A stretch of 64,000 nt of DNA from Paraburkholderia humisilvae (lineage in GTDB: Bacteria; Pseudomonadota; Gammaproteobacteria; Burkholderiales; Burkholderiaceae): assembly GCF_902859855.1 (NCBI RefSeq), contig NZ_CADIKH010000008.1, positions 62,001 through 126,000 on the forward strand, given 5' to 3'. The notes under the pieces are model-generated. The model worked only from the letters and a program-made list of their open reading frames with translations. It was not told the DNA's origin and made no database searches. Position 1 is the stretch's first letter; each line of letters begins with the position of its first letter. Made by a program: the position numbers and the translations under genes. This document shows, piece by piece, positions 48,902 to 57,259 of this stretch.

Positions 48902-50359
48902 ATGAACGCACAGACGACGGTTGCGCGCCATTGGATCAACGGGCAATGGCGCGATTCGGAAACGCATCGGGACAGTATCAACCCGGCGACGGGCAAAACG
49001 ATCGGCAGTTATGCAATCGGTGGCGCCGAGGAGGCCGAGGCGGCGATCGCAGCAGCGGTCCGGGCGTTCCGCCAGACCGATTGGAAAGCGAACCGTGACC
49101 TCAGGGTTCGGGTCCTGAACGAGATGGCCGATCGTTTCGAGGCGCGGGCCAACGACCTGATCGAAGCCATTGCGCTCGAGAACGGCAAGGTAAAGCCAGA
49201 GGCGACCTTCGAGGTCGCTCTGGCCGGCCCCGGTCTGCGTTATGGCGCTGCGCTGGTTAGCGCCAATTACGGCCGGACCGCGGAGTGGCAGGCAGGGCGC
49301 TTCTCGCTGATGTTGCGCGAAGCGGTCGGTGTCGCCGGCATCAGCGTGCCCTGGAATTCTCCGCTCGCACTGCTGGTTCGTTCGCTCGCACCTGCGCTGG
49401 CCGCGGGCTGCACGACCGTGGTGAAGATGCCCAGCCAGACCGCCCAGGTGAACGCACTCATTGCCGAAGTCATGAGCGAGGTCAAGAGCCTTCCGCCGGG
49501 CGTCGTCAACATCGTCACTGGCGAGCACGACGTACTGAGCCATCTGGTCGAATCCCCCGACGTGCCGACCATCAGTTTCACGGGCAGCACGCACACCGGT
49601 CGTGCGATCTCCCAAACAGGCGCTGCGCGGCTGAAGCGTTTCGGGTTGGAGCTTGGCGGGAAGACACCGCTCATTGTGTTCAACGACGCGGATGTCGATG
49701 CCGCGCTGCCCAAGATCGAGAAAGCGGTGACCACGTTTGCAGGCCAGTTCTGCATGACGGGGAGCCGGCTTCTGGTGCAGAGCGGGATCGCCCAGGTCAT
49801 TCGCGAGCGCCTCGCGAAACGGCTTGCCAAGGTCAAGGTGGGGCCTGCGTCGGACAAGGACAGCGAAATGGGACCGCTGATCGATCGGGCCAACGTCGAC
49901 CGGGTGGACCGCATGGTCGAGGATGCCATCGCCGCCGGCGCGGTCGCGGTCGTGCGTGGCGGCCCGATCACCGAAGGAACGCTCGCCGAAGGCGCGTTCT
50001 ATCGACCCACACTCATCGAGGTGTCGGACCCAGGCATGGCCATCGTGCAGCAGGAAGTGTTCGGCCCTGTGCTGACGCTGGAAGTCTTCGATACCGAAGC
50101 GGAGGCGGTCGCGCTGGCCAACGACACTGAGTATGGCCTGGCGGCGAGCATCTGGACGCGGGATGCGGACCGGCCGCTAAGAGTGGCGCGCGATATCCAG
50201 GCGGGCACGATCTGGATCAACGATTGGGTCGTGATGCGGGATGAGTTTGAAGAGGGGGGCTATAAACAAAGTGGCCGTGGGCGTCTGCGAGGGCTCGCGT
50301 CGCTGGAGGATTTTGTCGAGCACAAACATATCGTGCTACAGCCGGGTGTCGTTAAGTGA
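48902..50359 (+). CDS. NAD(P)-dependent aldehyde dehydrogenase
   Basis: 485 residues. Catalytic Cys284 in GQFCMTGSRL and Glu250 in LELGGKTP are present; Asn152 in PWNSPLAL stabilises the intermediate. The nucleotide-binding GSTHTGR follows FT. The usual KPAE/KPSE sequence after Lys175 reads KMPSQT. The closest groups are betaine or phenylacetaldehyde-like dehydrogenases, but the substrate cannot be fixed. GGAGGG lies upstream of the ATG. Divergent from the LysR gene, which probably regulates it. Confidence 0.94.
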   Translation: MNAQTTVARHWINGQWRDSETHRDSINPATGKTIGSYAIGGAEEAEAAIAAAVRAFRQTDWKANRDLRVRVLNEMADRFEARANDLIEAIALENGKVKPEATFEVALAGPGLRYGAALVSANYGRTAEWQAGRFSLMLREAVGVAGISVPWNSPLALLVRSLAPALAAGCTTVVKMPSQTAQVNALIAEVMSEVKSLPPGVVNIVTGEHDVLSHLVESPDVPTISFTGSTHTGRAISQTGAARLKRFGLELGGKTPLIVFNDADVDAALPKIEKAVTTFAGQFCMTGSRLLVQSGIAQVIRERLAKRLAKVKVGPASDKDSEMGPLIDRANVDRVDRMVEDAIAAGAVAVVRGGPITEGTLAEGAFYRPTLIEVSDPGMAIVQQEVFGPVLTLEVFDTEAEAVALANDTEYGLAASIWTRDADRPLRVARDIQAGTIWINDWVVMRDEFEEGGYKQSGRGRLRGLASLEDFVEHKHIVLQPGVVK

Positions 50360-50538
50360 CGTGGCGTGCTGATGGTGTTTTGTGGTGGGGGTTGATGTGG
50401 GCGGTTTGCTTATAGTCGGCGAGCGGCATGCTCAGATGGGCCTGTTTGAGCGCCGACGCGATCTGCTCGACTGAGTACGAGCTTGCGTTTCATCGGCAAG
50501 TTCCCGTTCGCATTGCGAAAATTGGTCTGAAACATTAA

Positions 50539-50964
50539 TGCTCACTTCTGGAACTTGAAAAGACGAAGAACGGCAAGCCTCGTGCTATCCCTTTGAACGA
50601 TGAAGCGATATCTGCGCTCGTTGATCAGAGGGAGTGGGTGAGGCGGTATGCTCCCCGCTCGCGGTGGGTGTTTGCGGTCGCCTCGGGGGCGCGTTTGACG
50701 ACGATACAGAAAGGTTTTCAGTCTGCGTGTTTACGAGCTGGGATCGACAATTTCCGGGTGCACGATTTGCGACATACGTTCGCTTCGTGGCTGGTTATGG
50801 CTGGTGTATCGCTGTACGTCGTAAAAGACCTTCTGGGGCATTCGTCTATCGTGGTTACCGAACGATACGCCCATCTGGCACCTCACGTTGGCCGTTCGGC
50901 TGTCCAATTGTTGCTTGCGGAGTCGGCGGGTAGCTATGTGCGGTCTGACGCAAAAGGCGCTTAG
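50539..50964 (+). pseudogene. Tyrosine recombinase (phage/island integrase), C-terminal fragment
   Basis: The frame from 50539 gives LELEKTKNGKPRAIPLNDEA and then the catalytic part: HDLRHTFASWLVMAG (Arg and His box), LLGHSSIVVTERYAHLAPHV with the catalytic tyrosine in ERYAHL. A TAA lies directly before 50539 in this frame, so the core-binding domain and first catalytic arginine are missing. There is a possible TTG start at 50593 (123 codons). Upstream DNA back to the aldehyde dehydrogenase contains no complementary half. It is the relic of an integrated element near tRNA-Val. Confidence 0.88.
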
Positions 50965-51095
50965 CCCCTGTGTACGACCGGAAGTAGTGTGTCGCCTTCA
51001 GTGGCGCTCAACGTGCCGCGACTATTGTCATGCCCGTATACTGCGCGAAGACAACGTCGTCTTCCGTTGCTTTACACAACATATGAGGCGTCGAT

Positions 51096-51845
51096 ATGAG
51101 CGAACAACAGTCCGTCGGAGCAGCGACGTTTGATTATTTCAAATTTAAACCCGTCACGTGCCATCTCATAGACTCTCTGGCCCGTTCGACCATCTGGTGC
51201 GCGCAACCATCTAAGTTGAATGATCCGTTTGACTGCCAGATAAATCTGAAGGACTCGTTTAGCCGTGCTGCTGTGAAATCGTCGGGAGCGCATAAGAAAT
51301 GGCTCGAACAGTTTTGTCGTGACGGGAAGTTTTTTGAAATGTGGGAGAAGTTGTTTAAGCAAGTGGGCGTATGCTCCTTCTCTCTCAATCTGTATAACTC
51401 GCTCATGTGGTCGCACTATGCGGATGAACACAAAGGGGTGTGCCTGCTCTACCGGTTTGCTGAGAAATTTTTGATCGATCCGACGAGCAAGATTATCGGG
51501 GTTGACGAGGTTCACTACGAGCCAGATGTGCTGACCGACTGGCTCGCGAATGATCCGCCAACGGATGATCCGTATGAGTTAAGTGTGGAACTCACCAAAA
51601 TCTACCTGATGGCAAAAGCGCCTGACTGGAGTTATGAAAGTGAGGCGAGAATTGTGCGGTTCGATCATGGTCTGTTCGCAATCCCGCCCGATTCGCTAAT
51701 ACAGGTATGTTTTGGTCTGCGGACGCCTGAGGCTGACGTCGCTCGGATAAAGAAAGCAACGGCCCGACGCGGCAGTCAAGTTCAGTTTTGCCAGATCGTT
51801 CGCGGCAAAGGGAAGGACTTTGGCATCACGGCGGTTGAACTGTAG
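51096..51845 (+). CDS. DUF2971 family protein
   Basis: 249 residues. AQPSKLNDPFDCQIN, CSFSLNLYNSLMWSHYADEH and GVCLLYRF are the signature motifs of DUF2971, a family of unknown function common on islands and phage-like DNA. The start is an ATG (MSEQQSVGAATFDYF). The coding sequence has visibly lower GC and more A/T-ending codons than the surroundings, suggesting acquisition by transfer. It lies between the integrase remnant and the tRNA-Val terminator. Confidence 0.88.
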   Translation: MSEQQSVGAATFDYFKFKPVTCHLIDSLARSTIWCAQPSKLNDPFDCQINLKDSFSRAAVKSSGAHKKWLEQFCRDGKFFEMWEKLFKQVGVCSFSLNLYNSLMWSHYADEHKGVCLLYRFAEKFLIDPTSKIIGVDEVHYEPDVLTDWLANDPPTDDPYELSVELTKIYLMAKAPDWSYESEARIVRFDHGLFAIPPDSLIQVCFGLRTPEADVARIKKATARRGSQVQFCQIVRGKGKDFGITAVEL

Positions 51846-51911
51846 GTGGCTTAAGAGCGCAAGTTGATGCGTATCCGTAGAATCCTTTACCGGAAATCGG
51901 CGGAGAACAAA

Positions 51912-51940
51912 AAAGCCCCGCGAGTGCGGGGCTTTCTTTC
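51912..51940. terminator. Bidirectional terminator between the DUF2971 gene and tRNA-Val
   Basis: 10-bp stem AAAGCCCCGC (51912-51921) with GCGGGGCTTT (51926-51935). On the minus strand GGGGCTTTTTTG follows, ending the tRNA-Val transcript; on the plus strand CTTTCTTTC follows. Confidence 0.85.
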
Positions 51941-52015
51941 TGGCTAGTACGCTGTTGCCGGCCGGGGACCGAAGATACGACCAAGCCAGGCTAACAGGCG
52001 GCGCCATACGCTATT

Positions 52016-52090
52016 TGGTGGGTAGTACTGGGATCGAACCAGTGACCCCTGCCGTGTGAAGGCAGTGCTCTACCGCTGAGCTAACCACCC
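52016..52090 (-). tRNA. tRNA-Val (CAC)
   Basis: 75 bases on the minus strand with encoded CCA. The acceptor GGGTGGT pairs with ACTACCC (ends), the anticodon stem CTGCC/GGCAG holds loop TTCACAC, anticodon CAC, and GGTTCGATCCC is the T arm. It lies 50 bases downstream of dnaQ, as tRNA-Asp does in E. coli. Confidence 0.95.
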
Positions 52091-52140
52091 GAAGAGCTGT
52101 GCATTATGTCAGAGCTCCGTGACCCCGTAAAGAATTTTTT

Positions 52141-52905
52141 TTAAGCGCCCTGCGTGTCCGCACTTACCGCAACAGCGACGTCCACCGTTGGTAGCGCTGG
52201 CTCAACGCGCCACACACTCACCCCCTTGATCGCCTTGTCGAGATCGTTGAGCACCGCCTCGTGCGCAGCGAGTTCATCCTCGCTCGCCGCGAGCACCGGC
52301 AACTCCAGCGCTTCGACGACAACCCCCGCCGATTGCGCAACGCCCGGCGCCGCGATATCGCCGATCATGTCGATCACGAGGCTTTCCTGGCCGCGCGTCA
52401 TCGCGAGATATACCTCGGCGAGCAGCTCCGAGTCGAGCAGTGCGCCGTGCAGCGTACGGTGCGCATTGCTGATGCCAAAGCGGTCGCATAGCGCGTCGAG
52501 CGAATTGCGCTTGCCGGGGAACATCGACTTCGCCTGCACGAGCGTATCGATGATCTCGGTGTCGCAATGCCCGCAGAATGCAGGCAGCCCAAGCAGCCCG
52601 AACTCGGCATCGAGAAACGCGATATCGAACGGCGCGTTATGAATGATCAACTCCGCGCCTTTGACGAAATCGATCAGCGCATCGGCGACCTCCGCGAACT
52701 TCGGCTTGTCACTGAGAAACTCGGTGGTGAGGCCGTGCACCGCAAGCGCGCCCGGATCGCTGTCGCGCCCCGGGTTGATGTAGAAGTGCAGATTGTTGCC
52801 GGTGAGCCGGCGGTTCAGCAGTTCGACACAGCCGATTTCAATGATGCGGTCGCCGCTCTTCGCATTCAGGCCGGTCGTTTCGGTATCGAGGATGATCTGA
52901 CGCAT
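52141..52905 (-). CDS. dnaQ: DNA polymerase III epsilon subunit
   Basis: 254 residues. The proofreading 3'-5' exonuclease has MRQIILDTETTGL (Asp7 and Glu9, Exo I), HNAPFDIAFLDAEF (Exo II) and AHRTLHGALLDSELLAEVY (Exo III with the HxAxxD core). The C-terminal part after about residue 190, with VSVWRVEPA, binds the polymerase. The start is chosen at the exonuclease motif; an open frame reaches 52980. It is downstream of rnhA on the same strand, and a tRNA follows. Confidence 0.97.
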   Translation of the reverse strand: MRQIILDTETTGLNAKSGDRIIEIGCVELLNRRLTGNNLHFYINPGRDSDPGALAVHGLTTEFLSDKPKFAEVADALIDFVKGAELIIHNAPFDIAFLDAEFGLLGLPAFCGHCDTEIIDTLVQAKSMFPGKRNSLDALCDRFGISNAHRTLHGALLDSELLAEVYLAMTRGQESLVIDMIGDIAAPGVAQSAGVVVEALELPVLAASEDELAAHEAVLNDLDKAIKGVSVWRVEPALPTVDVAVAVSADTQGA

Positions 52906-53004
52906 GTCGGAATAGGCTGTTTTAGATAAGGCGTGAAAGTGAAAGGCGCCGCGCGAAACACTCAACGCGTACCGCGGCAACGCACACTGCGCGAACCGTG
53001 TTCA

Positions 53005-53451
53005 TCAGAGATCGGCAAGCGCCGCGACGCCGCGATTGGCGAGCGCATCCGCACGCTCATTTTCCGGATGCCCCGCGTGCCCCTTCACCCAGCGCCATTC
53101 AATATCGTGCTGCTGAACGAGCGCATCGAGCTGCCGCCACAGGTCCGCGTTTTTCACGGGCGTCTTCGCCGCGGTCATCCAGTTCTTTTTCTTCCAGCCG
53201 TGAATCCACTCGCTGATGCCTTTCTGCACGTATTGCGAGTCGGTGTGCACGATCGCCTTGCACGGGCGCTTCAACGCCTCAAGCGCGGCAATGACCGCCA
53301 TCAGTTCCATCCGGTTGTTGGTCGTGTTCGCTTCGCCGCCGAACAGTTCCTTTTCGTGCTCGCCAAAGCGCAGGATCGCGCCCCAGCCGCCGGGCCCAGG
53401 GTTGCCCTTGCAGGCCCCGTCGGTGAAGATTTCGATCAGATCAGACGTCAT
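53005..53451 (-). CDS. rnhA: Ribonuclease HI
   Basis: 148 residues. RNase HI removes RNA in RNA-DNA hybrids. Active-site residues: Asp11 in [16 protein letters not shown], Glu in [13 protein letters not shown], Asp in HTDSQYV, and the His/Asp near [17 protein letters not shown]. The start ATG at 53451 overlaps the stop of the methyltransferase gene by 11 bases on the same strand, so the two are co-translated. rnhA-dnaQ is a conserved pair. Confidence 0.97.
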   Translation of the reverse strand: MTSDLIEIFTDGACKGNPGPGGWGAILRFGEHEKELFGGEANTTNNRMELMAVIAALEALKRPCKAIVHTDSQYVQKGISEWIHGWKKKNWMTAAKTPVKNADLWRQLDALVQQHDIEWRWVKGHAGHPENERADALANRGVAALADL

Positions 53452-54262
53452 GTGTGTGGTGGCGTGTATTGGGTGTGGCAGCGGGCGCGAGGCCGGCGGC
53501 AAGCACGGGTTTCTTGACCTTCACCGGGCCGATGAGGCGCATGCCTGGCACACGCTTGATGGCTTTCACCATGTACGCGGCGCCGAAGATCGGCCACCAG
53601 CGGTCGCCGGCCGATTCCATGAACGCGTAGCGGTTAAGCCACACGTCGCTGACGAGGGGCGGACGATAACAGCCGAAGCGCCCGCGATCAAGATCAAAGC
53701 CGAGCAGCTTGATCCAGTCTTTCAGGCGCGCAAACGCGATCAGGTCATGTGCGGCGGGCACGAACGGCCGCCCGGTCATCTTGCTGACCGATTGGCGCGC
53801 GCCCCACAGCGACAGCGAATTGAAGCCGAGGATGATCAACTGCCCTTCGGGCATCAGCACGCGTTCGGCTTCGCGCAACAGCCGATGCGGATCGCGCGTG
53901 AACTCGAGCGTATGCGGCATCACGATCAGATCGATGCTTTGTGCCTCGAACGGCAGATCGAGCAGGTCGCACCAGACGGTGCTGCGTCCCGGCGGCGCAT
54001 GCCGTCCTGGCAGGCCGCCGGCGTGACCGTCCGGCACCTCATACGGCGCGCTTGCGCCGCTTGCCGCATCGAGCACAAGCCCACGGCCCGGCATGCGGTT
54101 TTCGCGCAGCGCGTCCAGTTGCGGCAGGCCGAGCTGGATCGCGTGAAAGCCGAACACGTCCGACACCACCCGGTCGAGCTGCGCCTGCTCCCATTGCAGC
54201 ACGTAGCGGCCGGGCGGCGAATCCGTCCAGGCGGGCCAGTCTATAATCGATCGGTCAGACAT
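53441..54262 (-). CDS. SAM-dependent methyltransferase (YafS-like, methyltransferase 11 domain)
   Basis: 273 residues. A partial SAM site reads [35 protein letters not shown] and [20 protein letters not shown] are the middle and post-motif strands of class I methyltransferases. It corresponds in location to yafS of E. coli (gloB-yafS-rnhA-dnaQ). The substrate is unknown. The gene starts 18 bases from the divergent gloB, leaving very little space for two promoters. Confidence 0.9.
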   Translation of the reverse strand: MSDRSIIDWPAWTDSPPGRYVLQWEQAQLDRVVSDVFGFHAIQLGLPQLDALRENRMPGRGLVLDAASGASAPYEVPDGHAGGLPGRHAPPGRSTVWCDLLDLPFEAQSIDLIVMPHTLEFTRDPHRLLREAERVLMPEGQLIILGFNSLSLWGARQSVSKMTGRPFVPAAHDLIAFARLKDWIKLLGFDLDRGRFGCYRPPLVSDVWLNRYAFMESAGDRWWPIFGAAYMVKAIKRVPGMRLIGPVKVKKPVLAAGLAPAATPNTRHHTHDV

Positions 54263-54280
54263 GTTAAAGATGCGTCGCCT

Positions 54281-55072
54281 ATGAATGCGCTTGAATACGT
54301 ACCCGTCCCGGCCTTCGAAGACAATTACATCTGGCTCGTGTCGGACGGCCGCAATGCGGTGGCGGTCGATCCGGGTGAGGCTGCCCCGGTGCAGGCTTAT
54401 CTCGCGAAGCGGGGCTGGCGGTTGAGCGCTATTTTACTCACGCACCATCATCGCGACCATGTCGGCGGGGTGGCCGATCTGCTGAAAGGCCAGTCAGTGC
54501 CGGTGTACGGTCCAGCTGGCGAGGCGATCGAGCATCTCACGTACAGACTAGCGCATGGCGACCGGGTCAGCATCGCCGAGCCCGCGCTCGAACTGACGGT
54601 GCTCGATGTGCCCGGGCATACGAGCGGCCACATCGCGTATTTCCAGGCGTCCGACCCGCGCGGCACGCCGCACGTGTTCTGCGGCGACACGCTGTTTGCG
54701 TGCGGCTGCGGCCGGCTCTTCGAAGGCACGCCCGCGCAGATGCTCGATTCGCTCGATGCCCTTGCCGCGCTGCCCGGCGCGACCGAAGTGCATTGCGCGC
54801 ATGAGTACACGCTGTCGAACATCCGCTTCGCGCTTGCGTGCGAGCCCGGTAACGCGCAGCTCGTCGCGTGGCGCGACGAAGCGGCCGCACGGCGCGCGCG
54901 CAACGTGCCGACATTGCCGACCACGATCGCTCATGAGCGGGCCGTCAATCCGTTCCTGCGCGCGGGCGAGCCGGCGATTCAGGCAGCGCTCGCTGACCAG
55001 CTGCACGAAACGGTGCCCGACCGCCTGACCGCGTTCGCGCTGATGCGCGAGTGGAAGAACCGGTTCCGCTAA
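54281..55072 (+). CDS. gloB: Hydroxyacylglutathione hydrolase (glyoxalase II)
   Basis: 263 residues. GloB hydrolyses S-lactoylglutathione, the last step of methylglyoxal detoxification. The binuclear metal motif is LLTHHHRDHVGGV (H55, H57, D59, H60); further ligands lie in DVPGHTSGHIAY, FCGDTLFACGCGRLFEGT and HCAHEYTLSNI. The start MNALEYVPVPAFEDNYIW is the family N-terminus. A TATAAT at 54242-54247 lies 34 bases upstream, inside the 5' end of the divergent methyltransferase gene. Confidence 0.97.
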   Translation: MNALEYVPVPAFEDNYIWLVSDGRNAVAVDPGEAAPVQAYLAKRGWRLSAILLTHHHRDHVGGVADLLKGQSVPVYGPAGEAIEHLTYRLAHGDRVSIAEPALELTVLDVPGHTSGHIAYFQASDPRGTPHVFCGDTLFACGCGRLFEGTPAQMLDSLDALAALPGATEVHCAHEYTLSNIRFALACEPGNAQLVAWRDEAAARRARNVPTLPTTIAHERAVNPFLRAGEPAIQAALADQLHETVPDRLTAFALMREWKNRFR

Positions 55073-55120
55073 CGTTCTGCTGACCTAGGCGCGGCCAAGG
55101 CTATCTTCATCCGAATCGTC

Positions 55121-55158
55121 GGAAAAACCGCCAAGCCTCAGATTTGGCGGGGTTTTCC
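55121..55158 (+). terminator. Terminator after gloB
   Basis: About 14-bp stem, GGAAAAACCGCCAA (55121-55134) with TTGGCGGGGTTTTCC (55144-55158), with one bulged base. It contains the T run in the stem itself. The gap to mltD (280 bases) shows no gene. Confidence 0.65.
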
Positions 55159-55352
55159 ATATATTTCCGATTGACGGAAACCTTGCTCTTTCGTACTATC
55201 GGCTGCAAATTCCAGCCGCATTTCACGCTGCGGTGCAATCCGTCGGCTTAGCCCGTGTTCCGCGGGCGGTTCCAGGCCGGCGGCGATATCCAGCAATCCC
55301 TGCCTGCCGTTCCAGGTTGCAGTTCCAGTTTTTCCGGGAAGCCGAGACGTTC

Positions 55353-57041
55353 ATGAGATTCATCTTTAGCGCGTTGTTGGTCCTGACGCTCGCCGCGTGT
55401 GCGAGCCAGGGCCCAACTGCCGTCAGTTCCAACACCGCCTCCGATCCCGCCCATCAGCAAGCCGTAGCCGACGCCCTTCGCAAGACCGCTTCCGCCAAAG
55501 AAACCATCAACGTCGACCAGGGTTCCGTCGATCAACTCACCAGCGCCGACGCCGACCTGTGGGGCCGCATTCGCCGCGGCTTCCAGATGCCGGACCTGCA
55601 AAGCGATCTGGTCGACATGCAGGTCAACTGGTACGTGCAGCGTCCCGACTACGTGCAACGGATGACCGAGCGCTCGCAGAAGTACCTGTATCACATCGTC
55701 GAAGAGCTCGAGGCGCGGCATATGCCGACCGAGCTCGCGCTGCTGCCGTTCATCGAATCCGCGTATAACCCGCAGGCGCTGTCGGTCGCGAAGGCGGCCG
55801 GCATGTGGCAGTTCGTGCCGGGCACCGGCCGCACGTACAACCTGAAACAGAACATGTGGCAGGACGAGCGCCGCGACGTGCTCGCATCGACGAGCGCCGC
55901 GCTCGACTATCTGTCGAAGCTGCACGACATGTTCGGCGACTGGTATCTCGCGCTCGCCGCGTATAACTGGGGCGAGGGCAACGTGCAGCGCGCGATCGCG
56001 CGCAACGAGGCGGCGGGCCTGCCGACCGACTATCAGAACCTGCGCATGCCGATGGAAACGCGTAACTACGTGCCGAAGCTGCAGGCGGTGAAGAACATCG
56101 TGATGAACCCGCAGATGTACGGGCTCACGCTGCCGGAAATCCCGAATCACCCGTACTTCGTCACGGTGACGACGTCGCACGACATGGACGTCGACGTCGC
56201 CGCGAAGCTCGCGAACATGACGCCGGAAGAGTTCCGCTCGCTGAATCCGTCGTTCAAGAAGCCGGTCATTCTCGGCGCGACGCAGCCGCAGATTCTGTTG
56301 CCTTTCGACAACGCGAGCGCATTCGAACGCAACCTGAAGTCGTATAGCGGTTCGCTGTCGTCGTGGACCACGTATACGGTGACGGAACGCTCGCGCCCGG
56401 CCGCGATTGCGCAGAAAATCGGGGTCGACGCGGACACGCTGATGGAAGTGAACAAGATTCCCGCGGGCATGCGCCTGAAACCGGGTTCGACGATCGTTGT
56501 GCCGCGCGGCGACGACGACGACGAGGACATTAGCGCCGACGTCGCCGAAAGCGCGGTGCTCGCGATGGAACCGGATGTCCCGGATACCCGCAAGATGTTG
56601 ATTCGCGTGCGCCGCTCGCAGTCGATGTCGGCGCTCGCGAGCCGCTATGGCGTATCGGTTGGCCAGCTGAAGGCATGGAACAAGACTCATCGCAACGACG
56701 TGAGGGCCGGCCAGGTGATCGTGCTGCACGTGCCGGTCGGTAAATCTGTGCCGAGCGAGCCGGGTCCGCAGCGCCTCGCGACGGATGTGCGCGGCGGCGG
56801 CGTGCAAAAGATCAGTGCGCATGCCGGCGACAGCGCCGACGACGATGACAGGGCGCAGAAGAGCGAGAAGAGTCAGAAGGGCCGCAGCAAGCAGGGCGTC
56901 GTGAAGACGTCGGCGCATGCGGGCAAGTCGGGCGGCGTGAGAAAGGTGTCGACGGCGGCTGGGTCGTCCGCCGGGAAGTCGCAGAAAGCCGTCGAGCCTG
57001 GCCACCAGAAGACTGCGGCCAACGCGAAGAAGGGCAAGTAG
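55353..57041 (+). CDS. mltD: Membrane-bound lytic murein transglycosylase D
   Basis: 562 residues, lipoprotein (LTLAAC lipobox at residues 10-16 of the product). The transglycosylase domain has the catalytic Glu in ALLPFIESAYNPQALS and the LAAYNWGEGNVQRAI segment. Two or three LysM repeats follow (around residues 345-400 TTYTVTERSRPAAIAQKIGV and 455-500 RVRRSQSMSALASRYGVSVG). It cleaves peptidoglycan from the outer membrane side. The C-terminal 80 residues are Lys/Ser/Ala-rich with imperfect repeats (KISAHAG, KTSAHAG, KVSTAAG), likely disordered. Confidence 0.95.
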   Translation: MRFIFSALLVLTLAACASQGPTAVSSNTASDPAHQQAVADALRKTASAKETINVDQGSVDQLTSADADLWGRIRRGFQMPDLQSDLVDMQVNWYVQRPDYVQRMTERSQKYLYHIVEELEARHMPTELALLPFIESAYNPQALSVAKAAGMWQFVPGTGRTYNLKQNMWQDERRDVLASTSAALDYLSKLHDMFGDWYLALAAYNWGEGNVQRAIARNEAAGLPTDYQNLRMPMETRNYVPKLQAVKNIVMNPQMYGLTLPEIPNHPYFVTVTTSHDMDVDVAAKLANMTPEEFRSLNPSFKKPVILGATQPQILLPFDNASAFERNLKSYSGSLSSWTTYTVTERSRPAAIAQKIGVDADTLMEVNKIPAGMRLKPGSTIVVPRGDDDDEDISADVAESAVLAMEPDVPDTRKMLIRVRRSQSMSALASRYGVSVGQLKAWNKTHRNDVRAGQVIVLHVPVGKSVPSEPGPQRLATDVRGGGVQKISAHAGDSADDDDRAQKSEKSQKGRSKQGVVKTSAHAGKSGGVRKVSTAAGSSAGKSQKAVEPGHQKTAANAKKGK

Positions 57042-57153
57042 AAGGGCAAACAGGTCACCCACAATAAATACAACAAGCGGTATGCCGAGGATGTCGAACA
57101 TGCGCTGCGGGGGCAGCGCATGCAGTGCGCTCCGATACGCCTCGTTTGCTACG

Positions 57154-57179
57154 CGCCGCCACGAAAGTGGCGGCGTTTT
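57154..57179 (+). terminator. Intrinsic terminator downstream of mltD
   Basis: Perfect 9-bp GC stem (CGCCGCCAC 57154-57162 with GTGGCGGCG 57167-57175), GAAA tetraloop, then TTTT. Confidence 0.88.
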
Positions 57180-57259
57180 CATTAAAGCGCACGTTCAACA
57201 AATCATTTATTGTTCTGACTCTGGCCCATCCCCCATCGTGCCGCATCCGTCCCGTGCCA

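Noticed and set aside
50360..50538. Missing N-terminal half of the integrase
   Set aside because: None of the three forward frames there resembles a core-binding domain; the half is gone.
55248..57182. 644-codon minus-strand frame opposite mltD
   Set aside because: No domain; mirrors mltD codon structure.
57125..57259. N-terminal extension of the MFS gene
   Set aside because: It reads through a terminator hairpin and shows no membrane segment; the ATG at 57260 begins at TM1.
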